From positions 5,146,001 through 5,210,000 of the forward strand of contig NZ_RDTE01000003.1 of NCBI RefSeq assembly GCF_004125265.1: a stretch of 64,000 nt of DNA, in the 5' to 3' direction. The position numbers and the translations under genes were made by a program. This DNA is from Streptomyces lydicus (GTDB lineage Bacteria; Actinomycetota; Actinomycetes; Streptomycetales; Streptomycetaceae). The notes beneath the pieces are model-generated. The model did no database searches. It had not been told where the DNA came from and saw only the letters and a program-made list of their open reading frames with translations. This document shows, piece after piece, positions 34,016-42,214 of this stretch (position 1 is its first letter; each line of letters opens with the position of its first letter).

Positions 34016-35440
34016 ATGAGGACTGCCTACAGCGTGGAGACCGTACGGGCCGCGGAGCGAGAGCTCATGGCCCGCCTGCCCGAAGGGGCCCTGATGCAGC
34101 GGGCGGCGGCCGGACTGGCCACGGCCTGCGCGGAGTTGCTGGGGCGGGTGTACGGAGCCCGGGTGGTGCTGCTGGTGGGCAGCGGCGACAACGGCGGGGA
34201 CGCGCTGTACGCCGGTGCCCGGCTGGCGCGGCGGGGGGCCGGAGCGGCGGCGGTGCTGCTCTCGCCCGACAAGGCGCACCGGGGCGGGCTGGCCGCGCTG
34301 CGGGCCGCCGGGGGGCGTGTCTCGGCCGACGCCCGGCGGGACATCGCGCGGGCCGCGCTGGTCGTGGACGGGATCGTCGGGATCGGCGGGCGGGGCGGGC
34401 TGCGCCCGGAGGCCGCCGAACTCGTGCAGGAGGCATGGGAGTCGGCGCCGGTGGTGGCGGTGGACCTGCCCAGCGGAGTGGACGCGGACAGCGGCGAGGT
34501 CGCCGGGGACGCCGTACGGGCCGATGCCACGGTGACGTTCGGCGCGTACAAACCCGGGCTGCTGATCGATCCGGCGCACGAGCGGGCGGGCGCGCTGCGG
34601 CTGGTGGACATCGGGCTCACGCTGCCGCACGAGGCCGACGTCGAGGCCTTGCAGCACGCGGACGTGGCCGGGCTGCTGCCGCGTCCGGCGCCCGAGAGCG
34701 ACAAGTACCGGCGGGGCGTGGTCGGGGTGGTCGCCGGGTCCGCGCGGTATCCGGGGGCGGCGGTGCTCGCGGTGGCGGGCGCCCTGCGGGGCGGCGCGGG
34801 GGCGGTGCGCTACGTCGGGCCGGCCGCCGAGGCGGTGCTGGCGCACTTCCCGGAGACGCTGGTGCACGCCGGGCCGCCGGACAAGGCGGGCCGGGTGCAG
34901 TCGTGGGTGATCGGCCCCGGCATCGGCGAGGAGTCGGGCGCGCTGGAGGACGTGCTGGCGGCGGAGGTTCCGGTGCTGGTGGACGCGGACGGGCTGCGGT
35001 TCCTGACGCCGCGCCGGGTCGCCGAGCGCCCGGCCCCGACCCTGCTGACGCCGCATGCGGGGGAGGCCGCCGCGCTGCTCGGGCGCGGGCGCGAGGAGGT
35101 CGAGGCGGCCCGGCTGGCCTGTGTGCGGGAGCTGGCGGCGCGGTACGGCGCCACGGTGCTGCTCAAGGGCTCGACGACGCTGGTGGCGGAGGCGGACGGG
35201 CCGGTGCGGGTCAATCCCACGGGCAGCAGCTGGCTGGCGACGGCCGGGAGCGGGGATGTGCTGTCGGGGCTGACGGGCTCCTTGCTCGCCGCGGGACTCA
35301 CGGCGCGGGACGCGGGATCGGTCGGTGCGTATCTGCACGGGCTGGCGGCCCGCCGGGCGGCCGGGCCGGCCGGCGCCCCGATCCTCGCCTCGGAGGTCGC
35401 GGGCCATCTGGCGGCGGCCTGGCGGGATGTGACGGACTGA
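34016..35440 (+). CDS. nnrDE: Bifunctional NAD(P)H-hydrate epimerase/dehydratase
   Basis: The enzyme repairs hydrated NADH and NADPH: the N-terminal YjeF_N domain (about 1-205, GSGDNGGDALYAGARLARRG) epimerises R- and S-NAD(P)HX. The C-terminal kinase-like domain (about 215-470, WVIGPGIGEESG, LKGSTTLVAEADG, TAGSGDVLSGLTGSLLA) dehydrates the S-form. I chose ATG 34016 (474 residues) over GTG 34001 because of the better-placed GAGGGGTGA. The symbol nnrDE is descriptive of the fused form. Confidence 0.93.
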   Translation: MRTAYSVETVRAAERELMARLPEGALMQRAAAGLATACAELLGRVYGARVVLLVGSGDNGGDALYAGARLARRGAGAAAVLLSPDKAHRGGLAALRAAGGRVSADARRDIARAALVVDGIVGIGGRGGLRPEAAELVQEAWESAPVVAVDLPSGVDADSGEVAGDAVRADATVTFGAYKPGLLIDPAHERAGALRLVDIGLTLPHEADVEALQHADVAGLLPRPAPESDKYRRGVVGVVAGSARYPGAAVLAVAGALRGGAGAVRYVGPAAEAVLAHFPETLVHAGPPDKAGRVQSWVIGPGIGEESGALEDVLAAEVPVLVDADGLRFLTPRRVAERPAPTLLTPHAGEAAALLGRGREEVEAARLACVRELAARYGATVLLKGSTTLVAEADGPVRVNPTGSSWLATAGSGDVLSGLTGSLLAAGLTARDAGSVGAYLHGLAARRAAGPAGAPILASEVAGHLAAAWRDVTD

Positions 35441-35666
35441 CAGCAGCGGCGGCGGCCGGCGGCGGACCGGACGGCCGGTGGCGGACGACGGATCGCCCGC
35501 GGATGACGGGCCGGCCGCGGATGACCGGCCGGTGGCACGCAACGGACCGACCGTGGACGACCGGCCGACGGCACGCGACGGACCGGCGTTACGCCCCGCG
35601 GGGGAATGGGGCGGGCACCAGGGCGAACCTGGCGTGCGGCGGGCCGCACGGCCGCTGCGCCACGGC

Positions 35667-36521
35667 ATGCGTGAGGGCATGAAACGCACTCTTCCGGCGC
35701 TGCTGGTCTGCGCCTCGTTGCTCGTTGTCGCCGGGCCGCCCGCGGTGGCCGTGGCACCGTCGCCCACCGTGGCCGTGAGGCATGCGTCCGCGCGGGCCGT
35801 GACGCAGCCGTCCGTCGCGTACGGACCGTCCGACCTGGTCCCCGGTGTCCCGCGCGCGGTACGGGAGCCGGGGCGGCAGCTGCACATCGAGTACGTGCCG
35901 CGGTCCGAGGCGCAGCGCCCCGGCACCCGGGCGCTGCGCTGCAGTGCCGCCACCGGGCCCTACCAGCGGCAGGCGGAGCGCTATCTGGGGCGCGAGGCCG
36001 ACGGGCGGCAGAGCGCGGGGGACTGCCGGGCGATCCGGCGGTTCCAGCAGGCGCACAGCATCGCGCCGGCGTCCGGCTTCGCGGGGCCGGTCACGGGGGC
36101 GATGGTGCGGGTGATGCGGGCGAAGAAGGACCCCAACCGGGCCGGTCACTGCCCCGACCGGGCCGAGCGGACCGTGTGCGTCGATCTGAACCGGCAGCTG
36201 ATGTGGGTGCAGCAGGACGGGCGGGTGATCCTCGACCCGGTGGCGATCCGCTCCGGCGCGCCGACCATGGAGACCCGCACCGGTACGTACCGGATCTATC
36301 TGCGGCACCGCCGGCACATCTCCAACCTGTACGGCACCTCCATGCCGTACGCCCAGTTCTTCGACCGCGGGGAGGCGCTGCACGGCGTCTACGAGGACAT
36401 CTTCTCCGGGGCCGGCTCGCACGGCTGCGTCAACCTCACCATGACGGATGCGCGCAGGGCCTGGGAAGTGCTCGACAAGGGCGACATCGTGCACGTCTGG
36501 GGGCGGAAACCCGGCGTGTGA
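35667..36521 (+). CDS. Secreted L,D-transpeptidase with peptidoglycan-binding domain
   Basis: L,D-transpeptidases form 3-3 crosslinks in the wall. The product (284 residues) has a signal peptide (MKRTLPALLVCASLLVVAGP), a PG-binding-1-like helical domain (YQRQAERYLG, IRRFQQAHSIAPASGFAGPV) and a YkuD domain. The catalytic motif HGVYEDIFSGAGSHGCVNLT contains the active Cys. ATG 35667 and ATG 35679 are both possible starts; the in-frame ATG at 35478 lacks signal-like sequence and was not used. It lies between the NAD(P)HX enzyme gene and alr. Confidence 0.88.
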   Translation: MREGMKRTLPALLVCASLLVVAGPPAVAVAPSPTVAVRHASARAVTQPSVAYGPSDLVPGVPRAVREPGRQLHIEYVPRSEAQRPGTRALRCSAATGPYQRQAERYLGREADGRQSAGDCRAIRRFQQAHSIAPASGFAGPVTGAMVRVMRAKKDPNRAGHCPDRAERTVCVDLNRQLMWVQQDGRVILDPVAIRSGAPTMETRTGTYRIYLRHRRHISNLYGTSMPYAQFFDRGEALHGVYEDIFSGAGSHGCVNLTMTDARRAWEVLDKGDIVHVWGRKPGV

Positions 36522-36580
36522 GCACGGTTTTCCCGCCCGTCCCCCGGGGTTGCGCAATGTCGCCTGCGACACTGAGGGGG

Positions 36581-37768
36581 ATGAACGAGACAGTGAAGCG
36601 TGCCCGTGCCGCCATCGACGTCGCCGCCGTGCGGTCGAACGTCCGTGCGCTGCGGGACCGTGCACCCCGGGCAGAGCTGATGGCCGTGGTCAAGTCCGAC
36701 GGCTACGGGCACGGGGCGGTGCGCTGTGCGCGCGCCGCCCGTGAGGCCGGTGCGGGCTGGCTGGGCACGGCGCTGCCCGAGGAGGCGTTCGCGCTGCGGG
36801 CGGCCGGTGACACCGGGCGGCTGCTGTGCTGGCTGTGGACGCCCGGCGGCCCCTGGCGGCGGGCGATCGAGCAGGACATCGACGTCGCGGTGAGCGGGCT
36901 GTGGGCGCTCGACGAGGTGCGGGCGGCGGCACGGGCGTGCGGCCGCACCGCCCGCGTCCAGCTCAAGGTGGACACCGGCCTCGGCCGTAACGGCTGCACG
37001 CCCGCCGACTGGCCGGAGCTGACCGCCGCGGCCCGCGCCGCCGAGGCCGAGGGCACGGCGGTCGTCACCGGCGTCTGGTCGCACTTCGCCTGCGCCGACG
37101 AGCCCGGACACCCCTCGATCGCCGCCCAGCTGGACGTCTTCCACGCGGCGCTGAAGACCGCCGAGACGGCCGGGCTGCGCCCCGAGGTGCGGCACATCGC
37201 CAACACCCCGGCGCTGCTGACGCTGCCCGAGGCGCACTTCGACCTGGTCCGCACCGGCATCGGCATCTACGGCCTCTCGCCCAGCCCCGAGGTCGGCACC
37301 TCCCGGGACTTCGGGCTGCGGCCGGCGATGACCCTGGAGGCCTCGCTCGCGTCGGTCAAGCGCGTCCCGGGCGGCCACGGTGTGTCGTACGGGCACCACT
37401 ACACGACGTCCGGCGAGACCACCCTGGCGCTGGTCCCGCTCGGCTACGCCGACGGCATCCCGCGCCATGCCTCCGGCGTCGGCCCCGTGCTGGTCGCAGG
37501 CGCGTGGCGGACGGTCGCCGGGCGGGTCGCGATGGACCAGTTCGTGGTCGACCTGGGCGGCGAGCACGCCGAGCCGGGCGATACGGCCGTGCTGTTCGGC
37601 CCCGGGGACCGCGGGGAGCCGACCGCCGAGGACTGGGCCGAGGTGGCCGAAACCATCGGGTATGAGATCGTCACCCGGATCGGATCCCGGGTGCCGCGCG
37701 TCTATGTGGACAGCGGCACGGGGAGCGAAGCCGAAGGAGACAGCGCGCTCACGGGGGGTACGGCATGA
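36581..37768 (+). CDS. alr: Alanine racemase
   Basis: Alr makes D-alanine for peptidoglycan using pyridoxal phosphate. The 395-residue enzyme has the PLP lysine in AVVKSDGYGHGAVR (Lys38), the TGLGRNGC loop and, in the second half, the catalytic Tyr in GVSYGHHYTTSG. GAGGGGG precedes the ATG directly. The stop overlaps the hydrolase gene (ATGA). Confidence 0.96.
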   Translation: MNETVKRARAAIDVAAVRSNVRALRDRAPRAELMAVVKSDGYGHGAVRCARAAREAGAGWLGTALPEEAFALRAAGDTGRLLCWLWTPGGPWRRAIEQDIDVAVSGLWALDEVRAAARACGRTARVQLKVDTGLGRNGCTPADWPELTAAARAAEAEGTAVVTGVWSHFACADEPGHPSIAAQLDVFHAALKTAETAGLRPEVRHIANTPALLTLPEAHFDLVRTGIGIYGLSPSPEVGTSRDFGLRPAMTLEASLASVKRVPGGHGVSYGHHYTTSGETTLALVPLGYADGIPRHASGVGPVLVAGAWRTVAGRVAMDQFVVDLGGEHAEPGDTAVLFGPGDRGEPTAEDWAEVAETIGYEIVTRIGSRVPRVYVDSGTGSEAEGDSALTGGTA

Positions 37769-39099
37769 CCGAGGGGCAGGAAGCCGCCGCGCAGGCGGTC
37801 GAGACCGCGGCCGAGGTGGCCGGCAACTGGGCGAAGGCGGGCCGGCACGCGGGTGTCGCCGGCGCCGCGATCGGCGTGGTCGCGGCGGGCGCCGCGGCCG
37901 GTGTGGCGATAGAGCGGCTGACCGTCGGCCGCGGGATGCGGCGCCGCGCCCGGCTGGCGCTGGACGCCGCGGGCCCGTACGGCACGCTGCGCGGCACCCC
38001 GGGCGCCGCGGTCGCCGAGGACGGCACCGAGCTGTACTACGAGGTCGACGAGCCGGGCCCGCCGGAGAAGGACGACGCGGCGGTCAAGGGCCCGGTGAAC
38101 GGCAAGCATTCCAAGCACGGCAAGAGCGACCGGTCCGCCAAACCGGTCCGCGGCAAGGAGGCCCGCGCCGCGCAGGAGGCCCACGGCGGGCTGCGCAAGC
38201 GGCTGACGGCGGCGCTGGGACGGCGCTCGCAGGCCCCCACGGTCGTCTTCAGCCACGGCTACTGCCTGAGCCAGGACTCCTGGCACTTCCAGCGCTCCGC
38301 GCTGCGCGGCACGGTGCGCACCGTCCACTGGGACCAGCGCAGCCACGGCCGCTCCTCGCGCGGTCACGGCCAGATCGACGGCACGGAACCGGTCACCATC
38401 GACCTGCTGGGCCGGGACCTGAAGGCGGTGCTGGACGCCGCGGTCCCCGAGGGCCCGATCGTGCTGGTCGGGCACTCCATGGGCGGGATGACGGTGATGG
38501 CGCTGGCCGACCAGTTCCCCGAGTACGTCGCGCAGCGGGTGGTCGGGGTGGCCCTCATCGGTACCTCGGCGGGCCGGCTCAGCGAGGTCGGCTTCGGGCT
38601 GCCGTCCATGGGCGTCAAGGCCTTCCACTGGCTCGCGCCGGGCGTCCTCAAGGCGCTGGGCTGGCAGCGCGAGATCGTCGAGCGCGGGCGGCGGGCCACC
38701 GCCGACCTCTTCGCGGGGCTGATCAAGCGCTACTCCTTCGGGACGCCGGAGAAGGTGGACCCGGGGATCGCCCGCTTCGGCGAGCGGCTGATCGAGGCGA
38801 CCCCGATCGATGTGGTCGCCGAGTTCTTCCCGGCGTTCGCGGTGCACGACAAGACCGAGGCGCTGGTGGCGTACGACGCGGTGCCCGCGCTGGTGCTCGC
38901 CGGGGAGAGCGATCTGATCACCCCCGCCGACCACAGCCGGACGATCGCCGAGGTGCTGCCGGACGCGGACCTGGTGTGCGTCCCCGGCGCCGGGCATCTG
39001 GTGATGCTGGAGCGGCCCGAGCTGGTCAATGAACATCTGGTGTCGCTGGTGGAACGGGCGAGCGCGGCGGCCCGCAGCTCGCGGCACGCCCGCGCCTGA
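37765..39099 (+). CDS. Membrane-anchored alpha/beta hydrolase
   Basis: The 444-residue product has an N-terminal hydrophobic segment at about 28-50 (HAGVAGAAIGVVAAGAAAGV) and a charged linker (KGPVNGKHSKHGKSDRSAKP). An alpha/beta hydrolase fold follows with nucleophile elbow GHSMGGM, the DQRSHGRSSRGHG strand loop and a late GAGHLVMLERP histidine. The substrate is unknown. It is coupled to alr by a 4-base overlap, a linkage common in actinobacteria, and is followed by tsaE. Confidence 0.9.
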   Translation: MTEGQEAAAQAVETAAEVAGNWAKAGRHAGVAGAAIGVVAAGAAAGVAIERLTVGRGMRRRARLALDAAGPYGTLRGTPGAAVAEDGTELYYEVDEPGPPEKDDAAVKGPVNGKHSKHGKSDRSAKPVRGKEARAAQEAHGGLRKRLTAALGRRSQAPTVVFSHGYCLSQDSWHFQRSALRGTVRTVHWDQRSHGRSSRGHGQIDGTEPVTIDLLGRDLKAVLDAAVPEGPIVLVGHSMGGMTVMALADQFPEYVAQRVVGVALIGTSAGRLSEVGFGLPSMGVKAFHWLAPGVLKALGWQREIVERGRRATADLFAGLIKRYSFGTPEKVDPGIARFGERLIEATPIDVVAEFFPAFAVHDKTEALVAYDAVPALVLAGESDLITPADHSRTIAEVLPDADLVCVPGAGHLVMLERPELVNEHLVSLVERASAAARSSRHARA

Positions 39100-39160
39100 G
39101 GCCTGAGGGCGTCGTTGAGGGGTGGCGGTCGGGCGACGGGCGGGACGTACCATTTGCGGC

Positions 39161-39697
39161 ATGAGCACCACCGCAGCGATTGCGCATGTCACCGTCAAGT
39201 CCCCCGCACAGATGCAGGAGTTGGGCCGCCGGCTGGCCCCGCTGCTGCGCCCCGGCGACCTGGTACTGCTCACCGGTGAGCTGGGCGCCGGCAAGACGAC
39301 GCTGACCCGTGGCCTGGGCGAGGGGCTGGGTGTCCGCGGCGCCGTGACCTCGCCCACCTTCGTCATCGCCCGGGTGCACCCCTCGCTGACCGGCGGCCCC
39401 GCGCTGGTGCACGTCGACGCGTACCGGCTCGGCGGCGGGCTGGACGAGATGGAGGACCTGGACCTCGATGTCTCGCTGCCGGAGTCGGTGGTGGTCGTGG
39501 AGTGGGGCGACGGCAAGGTCGAGGAGCTGTCCGAGGACCGGCTGCACGTGGTCATCGGGCGCGCCGTCGGGGCCGATGCGCCCGGTGGTGCGGGCGGGCA
39601 TCCCGAGGACGACGTGGACGATGTGCGCGAGGTGACGGTCACCGGCCTCGGCGCACGCTGGGCGGACGCCGGTCTGCTCGCGCTGGAGACCTGCTGA
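39161..39697 (+). CDS. tsaE: tRNA t6A biosynthesis ATPase TsaE
   Basis: TsaE supports TsaB/TsaD in making threonylcarbamoyladenosine at tRNA position 37. The 178-residue product has the Walker A motif LTGELGAGKTTLTRGL, the SPTFVIARVHP switch region and VEWGDGKVEEL. I chose ATG 39161; the longer in-frame start at 39122 is unsupported. The C-terminus has a low-complexity Gly/Asp insert (GGAGGHPEDDVDD). tsaB and tsaD lie 1.3-2.5 kb downstream. Confidence 0.94.
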   Translation: MSTTAAIAHVTVKSPAQMQELGRRLAPLLRPGDLVLLTGELGAGKTTLTRGLGEGLGVRGAVTSPTFVIARVHPSLTGGPALVHVDAYRLGGGLDEMEDLDLDVSLPESVVVVEWGDGKVEELSEDRLHVVIGRAVGADAPGGAGGHPEDDVDDVREVTVTGLGARWADAGLLALETC

Positions 39698-39856
39698 CGG
39701 CCGTCCCGGGAGCCGCCGGCGGCGGTGGCGGGCCCGTCGGCCACGGACCGCCGGGCGCCGATCCGGACAACACCGCCCGGTAGTTTCCGACAAGCCGTCG
39801 GTAAGATGTTGCGTACCCGGTACCGGGCGTGGTGACATGGGAGGAGACCCCAGTTA

Positions 39857-39882
39857 GGTCAGCCTAAGTGGTCAGCCTAAGT
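39857..39882. promoter_or_regulatory. Two 13-bp direct repeats resembling iron-box halves
   Basis: GGTCAGCCTAAGT occurs at 39857-39869 and 39870-39882 without change, and the first is preceded by TTA, giving TTAGGTCAGCCTAA. This is similar to, but shorter than, the 19-bp TTAGG-N9-CCTAA boxes of DmdR/IdeR iron regulators. It lies 60 bases upstream of the small gene at 39944. The function is inference. Confidence 0.45.
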
Positions 39883-39943
39883 AGCCGGCTTGAGTAGCGA
39901 GCCTGGCTTCTGTCGCTCGTCCCAGGAGCCCCGGGAGGCGTCC

Positions 39944-40207
39944 ATGTCGGCCCACCAGCCCTCCACCACGCCCGATGGGCGCGGGGGCACCCCCGTCGCG
40001 GCGGCCGGGTGCGCCGCGCGCGAGGCGCCGACCATGAATGAACTGCTGGCGGCCGGTGCCGCGGCCAGCGCCGTCTCCACGCCTCCCGACGCCGTCGAGG
40101 AGGCCCGCCGGGACAAGCCCGCCGAGCCGTCCGGCGCGCCGGAGGCGGAGGACGAGGACCAGGACGGGCGCCGGGCGGCGTCCACCCCGGGCCGCGACGC
40201 GGCGTAG
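39944..40207 (+). CDS. Small polar hypothetical protein
   Basis: The 87-residue product (MSAHQPSTTPDGRGGTPVAA) follows GGGAGG spaced 5-6 bases. It is low-complexity, rich in Ala, Pro, Glu and Asp, and probably disordered. An internal ATG at MNELLAAGAAASAVS could be a shorter start. No family is recognised. Confidence 0.55.
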   Translation: MSAHQPSTTPDGRGGTPVAAAGCAAREAPTMNELLAAGAAASAVSTPPDAVEEARRDKPAEPSGAPEAEDEDQDGRRAASTPGRDAA

Positions 40208-40255
40208 CCCGTAAGGGCGAATGCGGCGGCCTGCGGGACCGCCGGGGCCGCGCGG

Positions 40256-40825
40256 TCAGGAGACCACGACGACCTTGGTGCCGTGCAGGGCGAAGTCCCA
40301 CATCGCCTTGCCGTCGGTCCGCGACTCACGGATGCCGCCGGTCCGCTTCGCCGAGCCCGGGTCGGGCATGGAGCCGTCGACCGCCGCGCTGAAGCCGACG
40401 GTGACGCCTTCCACAGCCGCGAACCGCACCACATGCTCGATCGCGATGCCGTCCGAGCCCGTGACGCTCACCGAACGCGAGGCGACCGCGTACGCGCCCA
40501 GCGGCGGGCTGACCGTGCTCGGCGTGACCGGGTACGTACGCACCGCCTTGTCGTCCGCGCCGACCAGCCAGACCCGCTTGGCGTCCAGCGAGTAGACGAT
40601 CCGCCGGCCCTTGCCGGACGAGGGCGGGACCGGGGCCGCAGCGGGGGCCTTGTCCTTCTTGCCGCTGCGCTCCGGCGGGCTCTTGGGCGCGCTGTGGCGG
40701 GGGTCCTTGCGGGTCTGGGTGAGGGTGTCCGGAGCGGACGCCGCGGCCTGGTAGCCGAGCACACCGACCACGACCACGGCAGCCGTGGTCAGCGCGGTGA
40801 CGATCGTGCTGCTCTTAGCGGGCAC
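40256..40825 (-). CDS. Membrane-anchored degenerate L,D-transpeptidase-like protein
   Basis: The 189-residue product starts at GTG 40825 with an N-terminal membrane anchor (IVTALTTAAVVVVGVLGYQA) and a Lys/Pro/Ser linker. Its C-terminal 120 residues follow the YkuD order: a YSLDAKRVWLVGADDKAVRTYPV strand pair, a PPLGAYAV turn and a final FALHGTKVVVV strand. Where active enzymes have S-H-G-C-x-R, this protein reads TGGIRES, so the catalytic Cys is absent. It is therefore unlikely to be an active transpeptidase; it may bind peptidoglycan. The gene is divergent from tsaB. Confidence 0.75.
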   Translation of the reverse strand: MPAKSSTIVTALTTAAVVVVGVLGYQAAASAPDTLTQTRKDPRHSAPKSPPERSGKKDKAPAAAPVPPSSGKGRRIVYSLDAKRVWLVGADDKAVRTYPVTPSTVSPPLGAYAVASRSVSVTGSDGIAIEHVVRFAAVEGVTVGFSAAVDGSMPDPGSAKRTGGIRESRTDGKAMWDFALHGTKVVVVS

Positions 40826-40965
40826 CGCTGTGCACCTTTCCTCCCTCTCCCTGCCCGGTGGCGGGGAGCCCCGGACCTGGGAATGCCGGGCTGCTTGCTG
40901 CTGGGCTACGGGGGCGACGGTAGCACCGCGACAGGTACCTCCGGCCGAGCCGTAGTCTTAAGGAC

Positions 40966-41625
40966 GTGCTGCTGCTAGCTCTTGACACCGCCACCCCCGC
41001 CGTCACCGTCGCGCTCCACGACGGCACCCGGGTCCTCGCCGAGTCCCGCCAGGTGGATGCGCGCCGCCACGGCGAGCTGCTGCTGCCCGCCGTCGACCGG
41101 GTGCTGGCCGAGGCGGGGAAAAAGCTCGATGCCGTCAGCGACATCGTGGTCGGCGTGGGCCCGGGCCCGTACACCGGCCTGCGGGTCGGCCTGGTGACCG
41201 CCGCGACCTTCGGGGCGGCCCTCGGCGTCCCGGTCCACGGCCTGTGCTCCCTGGACGGCCTCGCCTACGCCTCCGGGCTCACCGAGCCCTTCGTCGTGGC
41301 CACCGACGCCCGCCGCAAGGAGGTGTACTGGGCGCGCTACGGCGATGCCCGTACCCGCCTGACCGAGCCCGCCGTCGACCGCCCCGCGGACCTCGCCGAC
41401 CAGGTGGCCGGCGTCCCCGCCGTGGGCGCGGGCGCGGTGCTCTACGACACGGTCTTCACCGGCCTGCGGCGCGAGGCCCCCGAGCACCAGTCGGCCGGGG
41501 CGCTGGCCGCACTGGCCGCGGAGAAGCTGGCCGCGGGCGAGGAGCTGCCGCCCCCGCGGCCGCTGTACCTGCGCCGCCCGGACGCCCAGGTGCCCGCCAA
41601 TTACAAGGTGGTCACTCCCCGGTGA
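40966..41625 (+). CDS. tsaB: tRNA t6A complex subunit TsaB
   Basis: TsaB is the inactive partner of TsaD in t6A synthesis. The 219-residue product starts at GTG 40966 (MLLLALDTATPAVTVALHDG). It contains the VGVGPGPYTGLRVGLVTAATFG block diagnostic of the ASKHA-like TsaB family. It overlaps rimI by 4 bases, giving a tsaB-rimI-tsaD operon. Confidence 0.95.
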   Translation: MLLLALDTATPAVTVALHDGTRVLAESRQVDARRHGELLLPAVDRVLAEAGKKLDAVSDIVVGVGPGPYTGLRVGLVTAATFGAALGVPVHGLCSLDGLAYASGLTEPFVVATDARRKEVYWARYGDARTRLTEPAVDRPADLADQVAGVPAVGAGAVLYDTVFTGLRREAPEHQSAGALAALAAEKLAAGEELPPPRPLYLRRPDAQVPANYKVVTPR

Positions 41626-42209
41626 CCACCCGCCCGTCGCCCGACCGGAGCCCCGCGGCGCCCCCGCCGCCCGGCGGGGCCCCCGGGCCCGGCGCGGCGC
41701 TGCGCGAGATGCGCTGGTGGGACATCGCGCCGGTGCTGGAGCTGGAACGGGAGCTCTTCCCCGAGGACGCCTGGTCGCCGGGCATGTTCTGGTCCGAGCT
41801 GGCCCATGCGCGCGGCCCGTACGCGACCCGCCGCTACCTCGTCGCCGAACTGGAGGTGCCGCGGCCGGATGGCGGGCGGGAAAGCCGGCTGGTCGGCTAC
41901 GGCGGGCTGGCCGCCGTCGACGGCACCGGCGACATCCAGACCATCGCCACCGCCCGCGAGATGTGGGGCACCGGCCTCGGCGCCCGGCTGCTGACCGAAC
42001 TCCTCGGCGCCGCGACGGACTTCGAATGCCACGAGGTGCTGCTGGAGGTGCGGGTCGACAACGTGCGCGCCCAGCGCCTCTACGAGCGCTTCGGCTTCGA
42101 GCCGATCGGTTTCCGCCGCGGCTACTACCAGCCCGGCAACGTCGACGCCCTGGTCATGCGGCGCACCACCCAGACCTCCTCCGAAGCACCCTCCGTACAA
42201 GGAACTTGA
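41622..42209 (+). CDS. rimI: Ribosomal-protein-alanine N-acetyltransferase
   Basis: RimI acetylates the N-terminus of ribosomal protein S18 and other proteins. The 195-residue product has a Pro/Gly-rich N-terminal stretch, then the GNAT domain. Acetyl-CoA binding is indicated by REMWGTGLGARLLTELL and the closing FECHEVLLEVRVDNVRAQRL-YERFGFEPIGFRRGYY blocks. It starts GTG at the tsaB stop. Its place between tsaB and tsaD is conserved in actinobacteria. Confidence 0.93.
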   Translation: MTTRPSPDRSPAAPPPPGGAPGPGAALREMRWWDIAPVLELERELFPEDAWSPGMFWSELAHARGPYATRRYLVAELEVPRPDGGRESRLVGYGGLAAVDGTGDIQTIATAREMWGTGLGARLLTELLGAATDFECHEVLLEVRVDNVRAQRLYERFGFEPIGFRRGYYQPGNVDALVMRRTTQTSSEAPSVQGT

Positions 42210-42214
42210 CACTC

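Noticed and set aside
33485..35953. 822-residue open frame antisense to acpS and the NAD(P)HX enzyme
   Set aside because: Low-complexity Arg/Pro sequence spanning several genes, as typical for non-coding frames in high-GC DNA.
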